From Pithys albifrons albifrons (taxonomy: Eukaryota; Chordata; Aves; Passeriformes; Thamnophilidae), in assembly GCF_047495875.1 (NCBI RefSeq), contig NC_092461.1, positions 62,112,299 to 62,176,298 on the forward strand: a stretch of 64,000 nt of DNA. The letters are read 5' to 3'. Of this stretch, positions 12,807 through 26,624 are shown piece after piece; position 1 is the first letter of the stretch, and each line of letters starts with the position of its first letter. Under the pieces are notes generated by a model, which was given only the letters and a program-made list of their open reading frames with translations, was not told the origin of the DNA and did not search any database. Position numbers and translations under genes: made by a program.

Positions 12807-15800
12807 AATAGCCTCTACACATTCACCACACACACAGTTTGTGCACATGTGCAGTAGGTTTAATGTGACACAGAAGTATTTGATTTACTGTGCACATTCT
12901 GTAAAGCTCATCTATGTGCATGGATTGAAAGTGTTTGGTATTTGGGAAGCAGAACTTGGAGAAACAAGACCTGAGACTGGGAAGGTAAGAAGTATGAATG
13001 AAAAACAAGGGCAAAAATCGGGGAACAACAGCCCCCATGTGTCAAACCTTTCCATGATCCAAGTAGCAAAAAAAGCCCACTGAAAATCTGAATACTGGAA
13101 GGCAAGTACTCTTCGTGCTCCTAACTACCAACTGTGTCATTCTAAGAAAGGAGATTGTTAGAAGCTTTTAGAAGGAAATACAACACCTTAATAGCACCTC
13201 CTATACTGAAGGATATATCACTACCTCAATGATTAAACACTCCCAGGGTTGACAGTGACAGTTGACAACTCTGTTGAAACTAACCCCAATTGTCTTTATG
13301 GCATAGACATGTCTGTTCACACTGGAAATGGCTTTTCCGTTTCCTTCTGTATTTGGCAGAAAACATTTTTCTTGCATACTTTTCAAGTTTTGGATAATTA
13401 GAGTACTGATCCTGAAATCTGAGCCATCATGGGGTGGATACAGAGTTGTAGTTTGTGCAGAGTCTTGTGGGTTTCAGGCTCCAAAGTCCCATATCTGATT
13501 GTAGATTTGGGACCTCTTATTGCATGTTCACACAGGAATATTCTGCTGGGGGTAATCATAGCAAAAGAAGACTAGCAAAAGAAAACTCACATGTTTTATA
13601 AGGATGGGAAGACTCACACTTTTATCAGTTGAAGCCCAGATTGTAATGCTCTGCCTGATGTACAGCATGCTAGAAAAAAATGAAGGTCTGGCTTCCAGGA
13701 GATTTACTGCACCCTCTGTAGCTGCCTTTTGAACAGGGAATTACTTGTAGCCCCCTCCAATGTGCTGTAATTCAAGAAAGACAGAGACTCCAATAGAGCA
13801 CACAGAAATAAAAACAAGCTTACAAGTATTCTTTTTTTCCCCAGGTCTACTTATTTTCCTTTACAAATTCATATAACTGTGCTAAACTAATAGTCAGTCT
13901 CCAAAGAAAAAATGCACCATGTCTTCACTTATGGTTCCATTTTTGCAGAGGATGATCTTTCTACAAGTTTTTGTTTTACTCATAAGCAGATGATCTCTAC
14001 AAGAGGAACTCTTTCAGTTCAAAAATCATAAGTACTGTGTGATTTTTGATCCATTCTCTTTAAAAACCTGACACATTTTTCAAAATAGTTTGATACAATC
14101 CAGTACATCAAGGGTTAGCTGATTCCTACAACTCACATGACTAATCTGGATCAAGAGGAGGAAAACTGTGCAAAAGGGACTGTGTAAGATGCAAAGCATG
14201 AGTTGAAAAGGATGAGCAAGTCTAAGCACAGCTACTTTGTGCCTGGTTCTGCAAATAGGTAAAACAAGTTCAGAGGTGAAGGGCAAGAAACATCCTGAGC
14301 AGTTTGTCCTTTTGGGTGGTGAGTTTGCAGCAGAGTTGCAACCCTAACACACAAATCAGATATATACATATTTTGGAATCCAGAATAAGATGTGACTGTA
14401 ATTTTTTTTTTAATTCTACTTTTTTTTTTTATTAAAAACTCTATTTCCTGCATGGCAGACAAGTTTTTCAAAAGGATGTTCCTTTATATATGGAAAATGT
14501 TGGTATCGGAAAAGCTTCAGTCAATTAGCAAGGGCACAATAAGAATGATTCTGGGCTTGCAAAATCTCATCAGTTGAATTGCTTCAAAACCAGAAGGTGA
14601 GCCAGCTTGTCACAAGACACCACATCTCTGCATCCTACTGCTCAGATTCCAAAGAGACTGTAAAAAAAAATTGAGTTTGATAAGACTTGAGGTAGTATGT
14701 CCAATACAAGTCTTGTTATCCATGCAGTTTTGATGCACCTGGATTTCCTTTATTTTTTTCACAAAGTAACTTCAGATGTAGCAGGAAGTCCTGAAGCATG
14801 GAGCACTCCCAAAATCCAGCTCTGTGGGTCTATCTGGTCTCTGGTGAGCAGTAAAACATCTGGCTACAATGGATCGGGTTTGCTGGCAGTGCTGCTGGTG
14901 TTTGAAAAAAATGGAGCTGTTTTGATTGCTCAGCACCAGTCACCACAGAGGCTTTCAGTCCTCTCTAAGCTCTCCTTAAATAGCAGAGCTGCCCCAAAGT
15001 CAGAAGCTTGCCACACCATGGATTGTTATTAACCCTCTGGTGCCAGAAGTCACTGCTGAAGTTTAATGAACTTGTCCAAGGCCTAATCCCTTCCTTACAT
15101 CCCACACCATGCAGAACACCTGCAGGGTGTTCCTCCTCAAAGTCCCAGTTCCCACAAGTGCAGCTGTCAGAGTTGGTCCAGGTTTTAGGAAGAGGATCTG
15201 AGTGACGCTAAGAATGTGGCTCATGCAGCAATGCAGACTTCTGCAGCTGTTTTATTTCCCACTTCCACACCTTTATTACTGTCTTTGTACCCCTGCAAAT
15301 CCTTTCTGAAAATGTCTCCTTCTCTGACTGTTTAAATACTCTTCTTCCAGCACATCTTCTGCAGCAATGACGTCTTCTCAGAGCTGACTTAGTTCTTACT
15401 CACAGTTTATTTCTAGCTTTCTGTGCTCACCTTCCCTGGAACTTAACTGGAATTGTGGTGCAAAGAAAATGTGGTGAAGGTATTCAAGACCTTCCCATTA
15501 CCCCAATTTTCTTCAAAACTCAACTCATATTCTTTTTGTTCACAAGCCCAGTTGAGAATAGCTGATCAAGAAGGTCAAAAGAGAAGTAAACAACTGGCCC
15601 ACAAAATCAAACAGCCTAAATGAACTTTCCACCTTTCCACAATAAAGCATTCATAAGCATGGCAGTTAGATACTCCCATTATTAATGATTCACTAGCAGT
15701 GTATTCATTAGTAATAAGCATTAGTGTCATGTCAATAGTGCATCTAAATTGAGCTAATTACATTACTTGATGACTCATATTTTATGTGTATAATTTATTT

Positions 15801-18800
15801 CCTGTGGGATAAACCTTTGGCTTTTCTCCAAAGACAGGCAAACAGGTCTGGTAGTTTGTTCTCCATTGGAACAAGAGCAAAGCAAAATGCCTTATATCCT
15901 GTCCTGGTTGATACCCTCAGGTCCATTCCATGGTCCAAAGTTTGCAGGAACTTTGACATTTCCCAGTTTTTCTCATGCAGAGGGCTGTGAATCGTGTTTC
16001 TGCCTCATATTTGCTCTGCTTTTGCCACAGACATATGGCTTGCCACAAACACCTCTGGAAGGAGCTGGTATTGTTCTTAATCAATATCTCTGTGTTGCTT
16101 TAATATTACTCTAATTGTCTGCAGGTTGGTATGCTCTTTGAAGGGTTTCCAGACATTGAAGACACACAAAACTTTCTGAGGTGTCCTCCTGCCTTGGATT
16201 AATCCCAAACCATTTTCATGTCCTTATATAAATCAAAATAGGAACCATTTCCACAAGAGAAATGTTCTTCTGTAGAGAGTATGAAGACATTGTTCACAGC
16301 AGAAAAATTCTTCAAAACATTTTCTAAAGATTTTTTAATTTATTTAAAATAGGGACATGGTTCTTTCTAAATATTTTGGCTTTATTTCTTCACTCTTGGA
16401 TCAAAAATGATTGTTTATGTCTTTGCATCCCCACCTGCTGATCACCCATCTTCAGTAATCTAAAGACTAAGACAGGAGAGATGGGCAATAGAGACAGTCA
16501 TACTGTCCAAGTTCAGGAACCTAACTTTAGTGAATAATTTATCCCAAACAATTACGCTGGACTTTTTTTCTGTAGTCAGTGAAAAAAGATACTTCCAGGC
16601 ATATATTCAAATCACTGAAATTAAAGTTCCTAAGGGTACAAATCAGATGCAACCTTCTTATTTGCATTTGAGGTGATAATTTGATTTCAAAGGAAAATTC
16701 AGGGAGCTTATGTACAGAAATAACCTTGTGCACACTTTATCATCTCTCTTTTTGCAGTGCCTTGATAAATATGTCTAAACACAGTACCCTTTGCCTAAAA
16801 AATGGTGTATTGAAAATTAAATGATGGACTTTTATTTCTGAAAACATGCTATATCATATCCCTCAGTCAAAAATGCATATTCCAGAGAGCATAACATGAC
16901 ATGACTGTGAGGTTTTCAGAATCAGCTATGCAGCTGGGACTCGTACTGGACTTTACACATGTTCTGCTAGCACAGCCCTTAAAAAGAGCTCCTGTGAAAT
17001 GGTATGTCCACCTTGACAAAGGACTGCAGTTACCTAAAGGCCCTGTTCTTCCCATCTATTTCTGCAGATCTCAACTACATGGCAAGGACCTCTATGCTGT
17101 TAATCTGCTGTTCTAATTTACCATACTTGTACTGAACTTTTGCTGGTGAAATTCACCTGGGGCTGTGAATGGGTCTTCATGCTTTTCTGAATTAGCAGAA
17201 ACGCTGAGAGACAAACTGCTCATCAAGGGATGAGGCTTAGACACTTGGAAATTCAGATGTGCTAGGGGGCATGAACCATGGGGACTCTGATACATATCTG
17301 CTATAAATACCTCAATATCTAGTGAGGGTTCAAGAAGCACCCTTCTTAGTAGCCTCTTTTGTGGAACAAACCTCAACTTCAGTAGTGGAAAGAATACCAA
17401 AGGGCAAATTTCAACAGCTGCTGTCAGCTGTGGGCTGCACATTGTCAAGTCTCATTTTCTGAATGCCAAAGCCCAAGTAGGTTTTAGTGTTGTCTACAGT
17501 GGGGCTGAGATTTTTCTGTCAGTGTCCTCTCCTCTTGTTCTGCTTCTTTAAGTGCTGGAAACAAAGGAACGAATGCTTAGAGTAAGCAACTGAAAATATA
17601 CGAAAGGTTCATTCAGCAGGCACTGTATGGAAAAATCTGAAGGAAGCCTTGACATAAAACAAATCCAATACCTATCCCTACCAGAGTCTCATATTACGTT
17701 GTTCTGACTGACATGTTATTGCTGGGAAAGTGTAATGCTACTGTAAAAAATCCCTTATGTCAATTTACCTGTTTGAATACTCATGAAAATAACTTTTGAA
17801 AAATTTTCAATTTAACTTTGACTACAAACACAATATAACTAGCACCAGCCTAGAAATGAAGAAATTGCTGTTTCACTTAAACTGAAATGATAGAAAAATA
17901 CCATAAACTAGGGAAGAAAAGCATGTTGCTTTAGGGAAACATTTTTCAATATAATTTTATTGTCTCTTTTGCTGTCAACTTTTGAGACCTCATAATAAAA
18001 AATATTTTATTTATCTGTTCTACTTGAGACCATGAATCTTGAGTTCATACAACAAGGTCAGAGAGGCTTATGAATTCAGTGGTCTCAAATGAATGTCAGT
18101 GAGCTAAGAGGTTCTCAAGGAGGGTCTATTAATAATGAAAGCTCCAGGCAAATGTATAATGCAAGCCCTTCAGATCTCAACACAGAGTTCACATTCTCTT
18201 GAGAGTTATCTGAGGACAAGATGTTTTGTTATGAAGAGAATATAATACACAGTAACAGAAAGAAAAATCTATATTGTGCATTCTATATGTGCGATTTTAT
18301 ATCAGTGTAGTTATTGCTACATAAATAATGGCAAAAGTCCTATTACAACAGAGATAGCGAAGATTTCAAAAGACCATTTTCTAACCTGCATAACAGTGAA
18401 ATATGTAAAAATTCCAAATAGCAACTTCTATGTATGGTTATAATCTACATACAGACAATCCCATTTCATTATAGTCTAATCCTTCATTTGAGTTAGGAAC
18501 AAAACTGACTTCCAAGAGAGGCATAAAAGTAAGAGATTAATCACCAGTATATATATGCTCAAATCAATTTATAAAAGTTAGAAAATAGTGATTGTGATTT
18601 TACTAGTTAGGAAAATAAAAAAGGTATTTTCTGGTTTAATGAAAGGAGTGCATGAGAGTCACATAGAAAGTTAATAAAATGGTAGGATTGAAGTAGAGGA
18701 TTTGCTGGTTCCTAAGCCGACATTCATGCTACTGTTAGAATATTGATGAATATGAAGACGTGCAGATAGGCAGAAGTTATGCTAATTTTTTTATTTTTTT

Positions 18801-19199
18801 AAGGACATGCAACTCCACACTGTTCTCAAGACCTCTGACCTCTCTTTTCCAAAACCATGGATGGATCCTCTAACTTCTCGACCAGAGTAAGCCAGCTATT
18901 TCTCCAGGTACAGAACAACTTCAGCTAGGGCTTTATATAGAGGCAGTTTCCATGGTCCAAAGATGTGGTGGACTGCAATGCCCCCCTTCCCCTCCCCAGG
19001 AGCTGCTTCTGGTTTACATGCCGGACGGATAACACAGGTGTATAGTGTGGTCAGCACGCAAAGGTTTCTCTGCTCTTACAGGGCATCTGAGCTCAGGCAC
19101 AATAACAGCTGATGGAAGCAGGCTTGGGCTTGGGCTTCCAGTTGGGGTGGATTTACCTAGGGATTTACATGGTGTAGATCAATGGTGCTTGGACCTTGG
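12807..19199. other. Unique DNA, no gene recognised
   Basis: There is no recognisable exon, RNA gene or dated repeat. A short CA run (CACACACAC) lies at about 12828-12836. Two poly-T runs sit close together at about 14401-14410 and 14421-14432. A TAAT-rich block at 15644-15785 looks like possible regulatory DNA. Open frames of up to 135 codons overlap each other on both strands and show no domain. Confidence 0.6.
15644..15785. promoter_or_regulatory. Possible non-coding regulatory block (TAAT-rich)
   Basis: This repeat-free block is dense in homeodomain-type cores: ATTAATGATTCA, CATTAGTAATAAGCATTAG, GCTAATTACATTA, and a TGATGACTCAT AP-1-like site. Such clusters are common in conserved vertebrate enhancers. 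I see only the motif cluster, not conservation, so the call is weak. Confidence 0.2.
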
Positions 19200-19255
19200 C
19201 AGCTCACACATTTTATGCATCCAGCTCACACATTTTATGCATCCAGCTCACACAT
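19200..19255. repeat. 22-bp tandem repeat, about 2.5 copies
   Basis: CAGCTCACACATTTTATGCA plus TC (22 bp) stands at 19200-19221 and again, identical, at 19222-19243. A third partial copy begins at 19244 and diverges after CAGCTCACACAT. Perfect identity of the first two copies implies a recent, possibly length-variable minisatellite. It lies about 40 bp left of a CR1 piece. Confidence 0.9.
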
Positions 19256-19295
19256 CTGGCTCTTATTTTCACCAACTGCATCTGTGTGTGGGCTT

Positions 19296-19522
19296 CAGCA
19301 GCAGGTTTCAGGAAAAGGTTTTTTCACCCAGAGGGTGGTTGAGCCCAGGAACAGACTCTTCAGGGAAGTTGCCACAGCACCAAGACTGAGATTAAGAAGC
19401 ATTTGAACAATGCTCTCTGGCACATGGTGTGATTCTTTGGGAGTCCTGTGCAGGGCCAGGAGTTGGACTCAATGTTCCTGGTGGGTCCCTTCCAACTCAG
19501 CATATTCTATGATTCTATGATA
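19296..19522 (+). mobile_element. CR1 LINE, 5'-truncated 3' end (GGGTCCCTTCC type)
   Basis: This is the last 230 bp of a CR1 copy. Diagnostic blocks in order are TCAGGAAAAGG, TTTTCACCCAGAGGGTGGTT, AGGAACAGACTC, GGCACATGGTGTGATTCTT, CCAGGAGTTGGACTCAATG, GGTGGGTCCCTTCCAACTC and the terminal ATTCTATGATTCTATGA. It belongs to a different subfamily from the element at 112-417. The minus-strand piece at 47.3 kb is of the same type. The 22-bp minisatellite lies just upstream. Substitutions are moderate; it has no coding content. Confidence 0.94.
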
Positions 19523-20374
19523 AGGCTGGTTGTGGTGCTCAGCTCTAGCCCAGGACCATGCAAGTCTTTTTGTCTATGGCACAATATCTGAGCTGACATG
19601 GGACAGTGTGCCTGTTACTTGTGACCCAGCATGGCAGGGATAATCACACCTGTATCTTGTGAGAAAACTGCAGCCATCCTGCTGTACAGGGCAGCCACTC
19701 CGCTTCTGCCTTTTCCCATTACCTCCCCAGGTCACCTCAGGCAGAGGGTGAAGTTAGGGTTGCATCATCTTTGCCTGTGACAAATGAAGTCAACATGTAT
19801 CTTTTTGGGGGGCCCCACTGACCATGCAGCTGTTTTTGTGGTATCAAAGAAGGGTGTAAAATTCACTTTTGGGAATGACTGTTGAGTTCAGCCACTTGTG
19901 TCCCAAAATAAACATGTATTTTTGGTCCTTTATATTGACTTCCAAGAAGGCAGAGAGGTGGCTTGGGTGAAGACCTGAGTATGTTCGACCACCGAGGACA
20001 TATTGGGTCCATCCATTTGGGAATTATTCAAAAATACTGTGTTGCATGTGAGCACTTGTAATTCCATTCTTCAAACACAACAAACAATAAAAACATTTCT
20101 TATTTTAAATATTAAATAGCAAATATTTGTAATTATTATTTTCTTCTATTACTCTTTTCAATTCCAAGTCACAAGAAAAAAGGAGTGCAAGTTGCTAGGG
20201 ATGCTGTTCATCTTAAGTCACTCAGAATTACTTAAGTGTCACTACAATTCTTGTCCTGGGCTTCTGAACCCATATGGCACTTTCTTGGGCAATTGTTAAT
20301 ATTTTCTGTTGGTTTAGTTACACCAGTATTCTCTTTTATCAGCTTAGTACGGTTAAGAGAGAGAAAGTCTTTTG

Positions 20375-20410
20375 GGATAGTTTACTATCTTTTAAGATAG
20401 TTAACTATCC
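20375..20410. repeat. 36-bp near-perfect palindrome
   Basis: The stretch starts GGATAGTTTACTATC and ends GATAGTTAACTATCC. Its two halves are reverse complements except for one internal mismatch pair and the centre. It could extrude as a cruciform or mark a former transposon end. It is directly followed by a separate perfect palindrome. Confidence 0.9.
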
Positions 20411-20423
20411 TAAGAGCTCTTAG
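20410..20423. repeat. 14-bp perfect palindrome
   Basis: CTAAGAGCTCTTAG is its own reverse complement and shares its first base with the end of the 36-bp palindrome. Two unrelated palindromes in direct contact are uncommon in background sequence. Confidence 0.9.
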
Positions 20424-23400
20424 CCCTATACAGAAAGGGATCCTGGGAGGTCATATTTGCCAAAGCACATGAAAGGTCCCCTTCTCTAGTCCCATGTGGT
20501 TTGTCTGCTGGCTGGTCTTTAAAGAAGGGCTCCTGTCCTGGTTTTAGGAAATGGAAAGAGTTTCTCTCCTGGGATCTAGTAAGAGGCTCATGATACATTT
20601 ATGTCATAGAGATCGAACAAATTAAAGAATAAATGTTTTTAGCCAGAATCAAATGCTTGGGGAAAGTCCAGACTGGTGAGATATCCAAGAACACTGCTTA
20701 GAAAGCTATATTTTCCCCTTTATCACTTTGTGGAAGAAGGCCAAGCATTTGTCATCTGGTTTTGCATGATATTTTGAGATTTTTATGCTGTTATTAGAAC
20801 TGGTCCTAACATGAACTTTTGAGGTAGAACTTCATCTAGATATGCCAGTTGGGAAACATACTTTTCACCTTCAATCTGCTTTTACAGAAACCATGGTTTC
20901 TATAAAATCAAAAATATAATATAATGCTAATCACAGTCAAGAGCCTATGTAAGTGCACAAAATCTAACACAGACAAAGGTCTGTGTAAATAAGCAGAATG
21001 ATGAGGTTTTCTCAGCACATGGTAATATATTTACTTCATTAAGAGCATGGACCCTGCACCCAGTAAGTCCTGACAGTCAAGTGTGTTAGAGCTGTCAAAA
21101 TACTGCTAGTACTGACAAACAGTTAATTTGGTTGTAGCATTTCATGTTGCAATGTTCTGAGCACACAGGTTAAATTGGCATCTCATAGCATTTGAGAATT
21201 TAAACTACTCCTTCCCTACTTCGTTTCAAAATTCTGGAGCGACCTACTGATCCCTTGTGTACCCTTTGTATCTAACAGCATACATACTAGGGAAAAGTAC
21301 TAAAGGTTGGGTCATTTTCCAGTAGGGCTGTGGAGAGGTAGTTGTTTGCTTCAAATGCAACAGGGTTTTTGGAAGTGTTTAAGGTTGCTACTTGCAGCTG
21401 TTAAAAGTTTTAAATGTTACGCTTCAATTATGATTGCTTTGGGGGACCCCAGAAACAGCACCATGATCCGAGTGTCCAGGTCTGTGTGTTGCAAATCCAT
21501 TTCAAAAGTCCCAAGCAGATACTGTCCTCCTTCCCATGTCCCACTTTTACAGATGCTGAGCCCAGAAGGGACCATCATCAATTCCCAACATGTGCTTTGC
21601 TTTGAATGCAGCCATCACCGGAACACAGATTAAGGAACACGCCACAGAGTGCCTAATCCTCATAGACTAGATCAGCATTTAAAACTTCCTAAACCCCAGG
21701 ATTATAAGGACAACTGACTTTTTCCCCTTGAGGCAGAGATAAGACAATTCAGAACTCACTGAAGCACCCTGACAGGATGTTTACCAAGAAAAATGCATTT
21801 TAGGGAGACAATCTTTCACATATCACCATGGACATGTCATTTAAATTGTATAAGGAAGTTCTCCATCAGTTTTAATGGGGAAAAAAGCAATTTGCCTACC
21901 TTTCTCCCCGCTCATCTCTTGACCCCTAGTTCAGAGAGAGATTGGATTTGGAACAAAACATTCATGTCTACATATAGCACTCTAAAACCCACATAGTCAC
22001 TGATACTAAATACAGTTTTGTTGTCCATATTACTCTAGCTGGTCTAAAAAGATAAAGTCACTAATAGCTAAATAATTGGCATCATGCTAAGGAAATTTCC
22101 AAATATAAAAGTTTCCCTAAAAATGTTTACTGAAGCTCCCCTGTTGCAATTGCCTTTGGCTATATTACAGCCGTCACTTCTTTTGTGGAGTTTGAATGTC
22201 TGCAGTCCAAAAAATAGGGATGACAGGAAAACTTAAATGTAACAAATGTTGTATAAAAAAGGGGCTAACTCTGTAATGGCCATTCTTTGTTTCCACTGTG
22301 ACTGGAAATGACAAATGAGAAAGAGGTTTAGGTTGGGGTTTAGTGAGAGATTTTTCACTTTAAAACCATAATTAGGATATTGAAAACTCTAACAAAAGAT
22401 GAAGATTCAAACAGCATGAAGTTAAACAGCAGTGAGTGGAGAGCACTCTGGGGCATGGCTGATGAATAACAGTCCAAAGAAAAAGGATGGATTAGAAAGA
22501 CCAATAGTTCTCTTCATACTAATTTCCCAAATTTTGGTATAGTCTTTGGAAGGGGGATTACTATTAATTAGGCTCCCGCAACTCCTTTTGAACTCTTATT
22601 ATCTTGGTGAAGAAACACCATAATTAAAAAGAATATGAAAAACTTGGCATTATCCGGATTACTTTTTGGTCTACAGCTGCATGTGTACCTATGCTGAAGT
22701 CCTTAAAAAATGCTAAAAATGCAAATCAATTGAACATATATTTTAAACTTTCTCCTAAATCATTATAAATCCATTTTTTCTGCCTGAATTCCTCTCATCC
22801 TTGAGACAAGGAGGAAGGAAGACAAGTCACTGACACTGTGGACCAAATACTCCCCACCAAATGCTGTTGTAAATGTAATTGCAGACTAGATATTTAGAGG
22901 AAGTAAAATCCACTCTGCAGCAGAATGGTGTCACCAGTCACTAGGTCTCACTCAAGCTGTAAAATCTGCTAGTGACTCACAGAATCAGCCTGTACAGCAC
23001 CTCTGGACTCTGGTAACTGGCCATGGTCTTCATTTCTCCTTCCTCCATTCTCAAAAAATAAAACTTAAAAGGGAGAGCTAAATCCGTATGAAGAAAGACA
23101 AACTCTCAAACATGGTTAAAGTCTGGACACCTTTCTCAGCACGCTGAGTTGGATCAGCTTTCTTAGGTCTTTGCTCTCATGTCATGATCAGGCTTGGATG
23201 GGTCCAGCAGCCCAGGAGACTGTGGTAGCCTTGCTCTGTAGTATTTCTGTGTTGAAGGTAATCTGATTCAGTCTGTCATGGGGATTTCTTCAATCAGTAT
23301 GTTGTTCTTCACAGAAGATACAGTCTCATTTTAACTCAAATATCACCACTGGAATTTCTAAAAACCAATGGAATTATTTCAAAAATTCTTTATTACATTG

Positions 23401-26400
23401 ACATAAGGGAAAGAAAGATCAGACTAGAATATAGACCATTGAAAATGGACTGTTGCTCTTATATTTTTCGTGTAACCCACTCAAGGGGTGGAATAAAAGC
23501 TTTCCCAGGACTGGAATGCCACACTTTAAACTTTACTGCTATTAAGTATTTATTTCTAGACAAGATTACTCATTCACTTTCAGAGTATTTTAACTGCCAT
23601 AAATTTTTAATTTTTGCAGTTAAAAACATTTTATATAAGTGAATGTCTAAATGCCACACTTAGTACTTCCATTGCAGATATTCAAAACCACTGGATAACC
23701 ACTTTGATTTAGATGCCAAAACACAGATGTAGGAGCCAAAATTCATTCACTCAGATTTGAGTATCTGCATTTCAAACTAAAATTCCTAGCTAAGCCTTGA
23801 TTTAGAATAGAGGAAAAAAGGTCCTAAAACCTAAGCCAAATCTGATTTGTTTGGAATTTTCTTGCACCTAGTGTTATTAAACAATGGATGATAACTGGAA
23901 TGGGATACCAAACTGAGAAAATGACTCAAAGAGAAGTGTTAGAAATTAAATATGAAGAAGAAAGTGAAAGGGTGAAGACAAAAGAAACAAGATTAAATGG
24001 GATAAGGTCTGGGAGAAAAATCCTTTCTGGCCAGACCTATGGAAACTGATGGCCTAGTGATTATAATTTTGTTCATAGATTCTCTCTGAAATTCTGCCAA
24101 CATCAGATAATTTAACCATGGTTGGAGTTTAGGAATTACTTACCTTTATCCCCCATAGAAGGAAAATCATTTTGCAATACATTTTGTAGAGCCTTTCACT
24201 GATTCAAGCTTTAGTTGAAGCTGACGCCTGATAATAGCAGAAATTAATTTCTGGGCTCTGGCCACAACACAAAGAAATCAAAAGAATTAACAAAAATATA
24301 TTTGCCTTCAGAAAATATGATTTTCAACACAGACTCATGCAAATGTAATTGGGATTTAGACCAAAAAAAAAAAAAAAAGAGGACGTGTAAGCGTGGTTTT
24401 GGTGCATACCAGGAACAACTGGAAGCAACCATGATGAGTGAAACAAGGAAATAAAAAGCTACAATATGCAAAATGAATTTGAATGCAGGATTGTTTGGAC
24501 AGCCCCTTTGGAAAGAAATGGTGAACGTCTGTTAATTGAAGAGTAAAACCTGAGCAGTTTAAGTAGGTGTTTAGTGTAGGGTTGTTAGGTTTGTTGTGTT
24601 AGCAGTCATTGTCTTCAATCGCAAATGAAAAATCTGACTCTGTCTGAGAGTGTGAAAAGCACCATGCCTGAGGGTACACACGAGAGACAATTGGGTAACT
24701 TCCCTTAAGGTTGTTTGTGGCAACTTGCTGAGAGATTGCAGGTGAAAAGAATCACAAGCTCAGCCGTAGTCACAGGGCTGGAAAAGCTTTCAGGTCATGT
24801 GGAGTTTGGGATAGTGATCTTGGAGAGCATGAAAAGAAACATACTCGGTGAGATATGAACTGCTGATGCATATTTCAGCCTGTTTGTCTTAGGACACTGT
24901 CTATCTGCAGCTGTAGGGGAGATATTGTCCTGCACTGTGAGAGCCATCTCTTTCCTTAGACATCAAGCCCCAGAGGCTTTTATCTCATTTTCAGCTCTGT
25001 AAATCATTTCCTTTTAAAATTATAATGAACTTTAAATGGCAGGTGACCTTTTTATTTCAATGCTGATGTAATTTGTTCCAATTTGAGCCTTGCTGTAGTA
25101 CTTGTCCCTGTGTCCTGCTTCTTACGTTCAAATTGAGTGTGATGTTTCAGCATTAGGAAGCTGAAGTAGACAGTGCAAGCAAAGAAAATGTGAAACTATC
25201 ATTATTCCAAGCACATCACTAAAACCATCCTGGAAAAGAGCCCAGGCTGTTCCAACTCTGCCTCTTCAATCACTGGAAATGGAGACCAACAAAGAAAAAA
25301 AAGAAGATAAAGGATCTGTGCTCCTGGGCTCTGTATGGCCACCATCTCCACCAACACCCTGTGCCCTCTTCACTCACACTCAATGCCAGACAGAAGGTTC
25401 TCTGAGACCATCACCTGCTTTGACTCTTGCTTCCATCTCCCTCTGAACACAATATTACAGCAGCCTGGCACAAAGTGCTTTTTCTAGATGCAGCAGTTTC
25501 ACAGATGTATAAAGTACCTCAATTTTCTAAAAATAACCAAGGACAGGATATGCTGAGCTTGACTTCTTCCCCCCGCCCTCCCCCATATCACACATCATTC
25601 AGTGGCATAAGTGAAAATGAGAGTCTTAAAGCAATATCTTTGATACAGACACTTGGGGGAGTGGTTTAGTAATAGGGGAGTTTTTTATTTGGTAAGAAGT
25701 CCAGACTTTTTAATGTCCTGCTACGGATCTGAAGCATTATGTGCACATGCCTGACCAATTTGTATGAGTCTATACATCATGCTCTTTCATCACTTGTGTA
25801 AACACAGTGAATTATTTCCCAACCAGATTTTGTTTTCTAATATACTCAACCATGCATGTGAGGGGCAGAACAAAGGAACAAGTCTTTTCCTCTTTCTCCT
25901 TTCTACTGTAGAAAAAACTCCCTGATTTCATAGCTATAAAGCCAAAATACCTCTCCTCTTGATGCTGTTGTCATGAAATACATTCCTATGAAGTTTGGTT
26001 AATTTAAAGTTGAGCTCTCAGAATGATTCCAGTCTCCTAAATGTATGACCCAGAACAGTGAGAAACGTAAAGATCTGTTACAACCGACTGAAGAAATATC
26101 TTTAGGCTTGCTAAAAGTAATCTGTGAGGGATGCTAGACTAGCTGTGAAGAATTACTTTTAGTAGAAAGACATTTTGTTACATTTGTGGCACTATCAGTG
26201 TACCTCGCATTTAGGAACAGCCAGTTGGGCTAACAAATGGCCATAGAGGAAAATCCTGATGTGCAGTATGGATGCTTTGCACTGATTAAGCACCCACAAG
26301 GATGATGTTGCCAGTTAACTTGGGGAGTTTAAGTATTGCTACAACCAGATAAGGAATTTTCCAGTGGCCAGAAAGCAGACATTATACTTGGCTTCTGTAA

Positions 26401-26612
26401 TACTTTTTAAAAGTATTTACCACTTGGCTATTGTTTCCAGCAAAAGAAACCCAAAAAGTCATGAAGTAGTGCAAAGGCTTGAGAAGAAGTTTGAACACTG
26501 GTCTAACAAAGTAGATTGGAGTTTTGGAAAGGATCAGAGATGTTGAAGGGAATTCTTTCAAATTGTGTATGCAAGCAAATGGAAGAGCCTAAGACATACA
26601 CTGAAGGCCTAC

Positions 26613-26624
26613 TTGAATCAAGAG
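26613..26624. repeat. Target-site duplication (left copy)
   Basis: TTGAATCAAGAG is repeated exactly at 27045-27056 on the other side of the 420-bp retroposon. The flanking bases differ (AC/CT against AG/GT), so the duplication is exactly 12 bp. Confidence 0.93.

Larger units (their letters stand above)
19523..26612. other. Unique DNA, no gene recognised
   Basis: No exon, RNA gene or clear interspersed repeat is visible. Notable items are the palindromes at 20375-20423 and an uninterrupted A-run of about 17 at 24362-24378 without an upstream AATAAA. A GC-rich C-tract lies near 25569-25582. Open frames do not exceed 108 codons and show no domain. Confidence 0.6.

Noticed and set aside
12676..13083. 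135-codon open frame on the plus strand
   Set aside because: Its first part is the antisense strand of CR1 ORF2; the rest is unique DNA without a domain.
14401..14432. Two poly-T runs as A-tails of minus-strand retroposons
   Set aside because: No element body or flanking duplication could be recognised on either side.
24362..24378. A17 run as the end of a retrocopy
   Set aside because: There is no AATAAA at a suitable distance upstream and no flanking duplication.
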